Positions 62,769-64,000 of a stretch of 64,000 nt of DNA are shown here, piece after piece (position 1 is the first letter of the stretch; each line of letters begins with the position of its first letter). The translations under genes and the position numbers were made by a program. The stretch lies in contig JAGBEH010000001.1 of assembly GCA_017937125.1 (NCBI GenBank), positions 558,001 through 622,000 of the forward strand. Reading direction: 5' to 3'. The notes below the pieces were generated by a model. It searched no databases. It saw only the letters and a program-made list of their open reading frames with translations, and was not told the DNA's origin. Source of the stretch: Alistipes sp. Lineage in GTDB: Bacteria; Bacteroidota; Bacteroidia; Bacteroidales; Rikenellaceae.

Positions 62769-64000
62769 ATGAAACGGGTATTATTTACGGCATTGGCAGC
62801 TGTGTTGCTGCTTGCGCCTGCAGCAAATGCTCAGAAGGTTAATGACAACGCTTTGCGTCTTAAACTCGAAAAGAGCGATACCGAAATCAAGGACTCCAAG
62901 AAAAACGCCAAGGCGGCTACCTGGATCAATCGCGGCAAGGTCTATTTCGAAAGTATTCAGGAGCCTACCAAATCGTTGTTCCTGGGTCTCGACCCCGCGA
63001 TGTTGAAGATTGCATGCGGCGAACCCCGCAAGAAGACCGATGATGCGTGGGAGTATCCTTGGGTGAAGGTGCACTTCAAGAACGGCAAGGTATCCGGCTG
63101 GGAACAGACGGCATTTATCAAGGAGGGTGCTGTCGATACCGCTTTGGAGGCATTGCAAAAGGCCTATGAACTCGATCCCAAGCAGGCGCCGAAAATCAAG
63201 CCTATTCTCGACAATATAATCAATTTCTATGCGCAGCTTGCGGCGGTAAGTTATGACGTACAGCGGTACGACTTGTCGCAGAAAGCCTATGAGACGATTT
63301 TCGCGGCCCAGTCTAATCCGGCCTACGGTAAGCCCAATTACGAGAATCTGTTCTTCGCGGGTCAGTTGGCCGCATACCTCGGCGCTACCACCCCCGGAAT
63401 GTTCGCCAAGGGTGAAGAGCTTCTGACGAAAGCCATCGAGAACGGCTATGCGGATGCGGACGGAAATATCTACTACTATCTGTTCCACTGCTACTACGGC
63501 CAGAAGGAGCAGAATGCCGAGAACGTGATCAAAGGCAAGAATGTACTGCTCGAAGGTGTTGCCAAATTCCCGAAGAACGATAAGATCCTCGACGGTCTTA
63601 TGCAACTTTATACGTCGGAAGAGGGCGTCGGCGATCCCGCAGACCTTGTGGAGCTTATAGACAAGGCTTTGGCGAATGACTCGCAGAATGTCGATTTGTG
63701 GTTCGGCCGCGGCCGTGTCTACTATAAGCTGAAGAACTACGACGAGTGCATCAATTCGTTCTCGAAGGTCGTAGAGATCAAGCCCGATATGTTCGACGGC
63801 AATTATTATCTGGCACTGTTCTATATGGCCAAGGGCGATAATCTGCGTACCGAAGTCAATTCGCGCGATTACAGAAGCCAGAGCGAGTACGATGCCGAGT
63901 ATCAGAAAGTGCTGAATGTCTATAAGCAGGCCGTACCCTGGTTCGAAAAGGCTTTGGAGATCAATCCCGAGCATATCGATACCGTAGACTGCCTGAAATC
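62769..64000 (+). CDS. Secreted TPR-repeat protein, cut by right edge
   Basis: At least 410 residues, open to the window end. The signal MKRVLFTALAAVLLLAPAAN then AQ is typical for an exported protein. Helical repeats follow: ALEALQKAYELDP, NIYYYLFHCYYGQKEQNAE, LWFGRGRVYYKLKNYDECIN, then SFSKVVEIKPD and PWFEKALEINPE, of which the last three are clear TPR units. A small domain at about 40-110 (RGKVYFESIQEPTKSLFLG) precedes them. It starts 39 nt after gyrA with no promoter seen, so probably shares the gyrA transcript. Its role is unknown; TPR proteins of this sort often scaffold envelope complexes. Confidence 0.85.
   Translation, partial: MKRVLFTALAAVLLLAPAANAQKVNDNALRLKLEKSDTEIKDSKKNAKAATWINRGKVYFESIQEPTKSLFLGLDPAMLKIACGEPRKKTDDAWEYPWVKVHFKNGKVSGWEQTAFIKEGAVDTALEALQKAYELDPKQAPKIKPILDNIINFYAQLAAVSYDVQRYDLSQKAYETIFAAQSNPAYGKPNYENLFFAGQLAAYLGATTPGMFAKGEELLTKAIENGYADADGNIYYYLFHCYYGQKEQNAENVIKGKNVLLEGVAKFPKNDKILDGLMQLYTSEEGVGDPADLVELIDKALANDSQNVDLWFGRGRVYYKLKNYDECINSFSKVVEIKPDMFDGNYYLALFYMAKGDNLRTEVNSRDYRSQSEYDAEYQKVLNVYKQAVPWFEKALEINPEHIDTVDCLK

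Noticed and set aside
1..64000. CRISPR arrays, rRNA operons, full transposases or prophage genes.
   Set aside because: No regularly spaced direct repeats, no rRNA sequence and no transposase or phage structural frame are visible.

Overview
The window comes from a Bacteroidales chromosome, most likely Alistipes or a related Rikenellaceae. This placement is inferred from gene content and promoter style, not from a marker gene. The signs are a SusC/SusD pair with a hybrid two-component regulator, BACON, GLUG and fimbrillin-like surface lipoproteins, Bacteroidetes-type -7 promoter boxes (TAnnTTTG), few Shine-Dalgarno sites, and families typical of the phylum (GSCFA, GGGtGRT protein, DUF2851, CCDC81-like HU domain).

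Layout. 1-4435 (minus strand): an acetyltransferase and a GSCFA protein, then a PafA-like phosphatase with altered metal ligands, SufE, a SufT/MIP18-like Fe-S protein and a DUF2851 protein cut by the left edge. 4696-33728 (plus strand): a large surface-glycan locus. It opens with a DUF5107-TPR protein and an aldose 1-epimerase. Two tandem GLUG lipoproteins with a 66-residue peptide between them follow, then a fimbrillin-like lipoprotein, a BACON lipoprotein and a degenerate endonuclease/phosphatase-fold lipoprotein. SusC, SusD, another BACON lipoprotein and a DUF5689 protein come next, then two paralogous sialidase-fold proteins around a sialate O-acetylesterase. A hybrid two-component regulator closes the locus.

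33867-39809 (minus strand): the GGGtGRT/NifU-like pair with its own consensus promoter, then a compact operon of repressor-like protein, histidine kinase, Lgt, CCDC81-HU/SPOR protein and GtrA. 39842-53006 is housekeeping: tRNA-Arg(CCG), ruvB, aroB, typA, rpiB, ispE, a small lipoprotein, uvrB, dnaG, smpB and tsaB. A 955-bp spacer between dnaG and smpB has no convincing gene but holds a 113-bp palindrome, several hairpins and a minus-strand terminator.

53049-64000: a YeiH-type transporter, a 1468-residue lipoprotein joining fimbrillin-like, FISUMP-like, GLUG and SGNH hydrolase regions with its own 47-residue companion peptide, an MscS channel, gyrA, and a TPR protein cut by the right edge.

How it works together. 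The central locus looks like a complete surface system: lipoproteins bind or display at the cell surface, SusC/SusD import a glycan, the sialidase-fold enzymes and acetylesterase trim it, the epimerase handles a released aldose, and the hybrid sensor induces the set. The substrate cannot be read from sequence alone; acetylated, possibly sialylated, glycan is only a suggestion. The most unusual signals are the two small peptides sharing a GYExP...ERGFAVS core, each placed just before a large GLUG lipoprotein; a recurrent ACCTAAAAAC leader motif at those genes; predicted leaderless promoters on uvrB, dnaG, ispE and an acetyltransferase; and the unexplained dnaG-smpB spacer.
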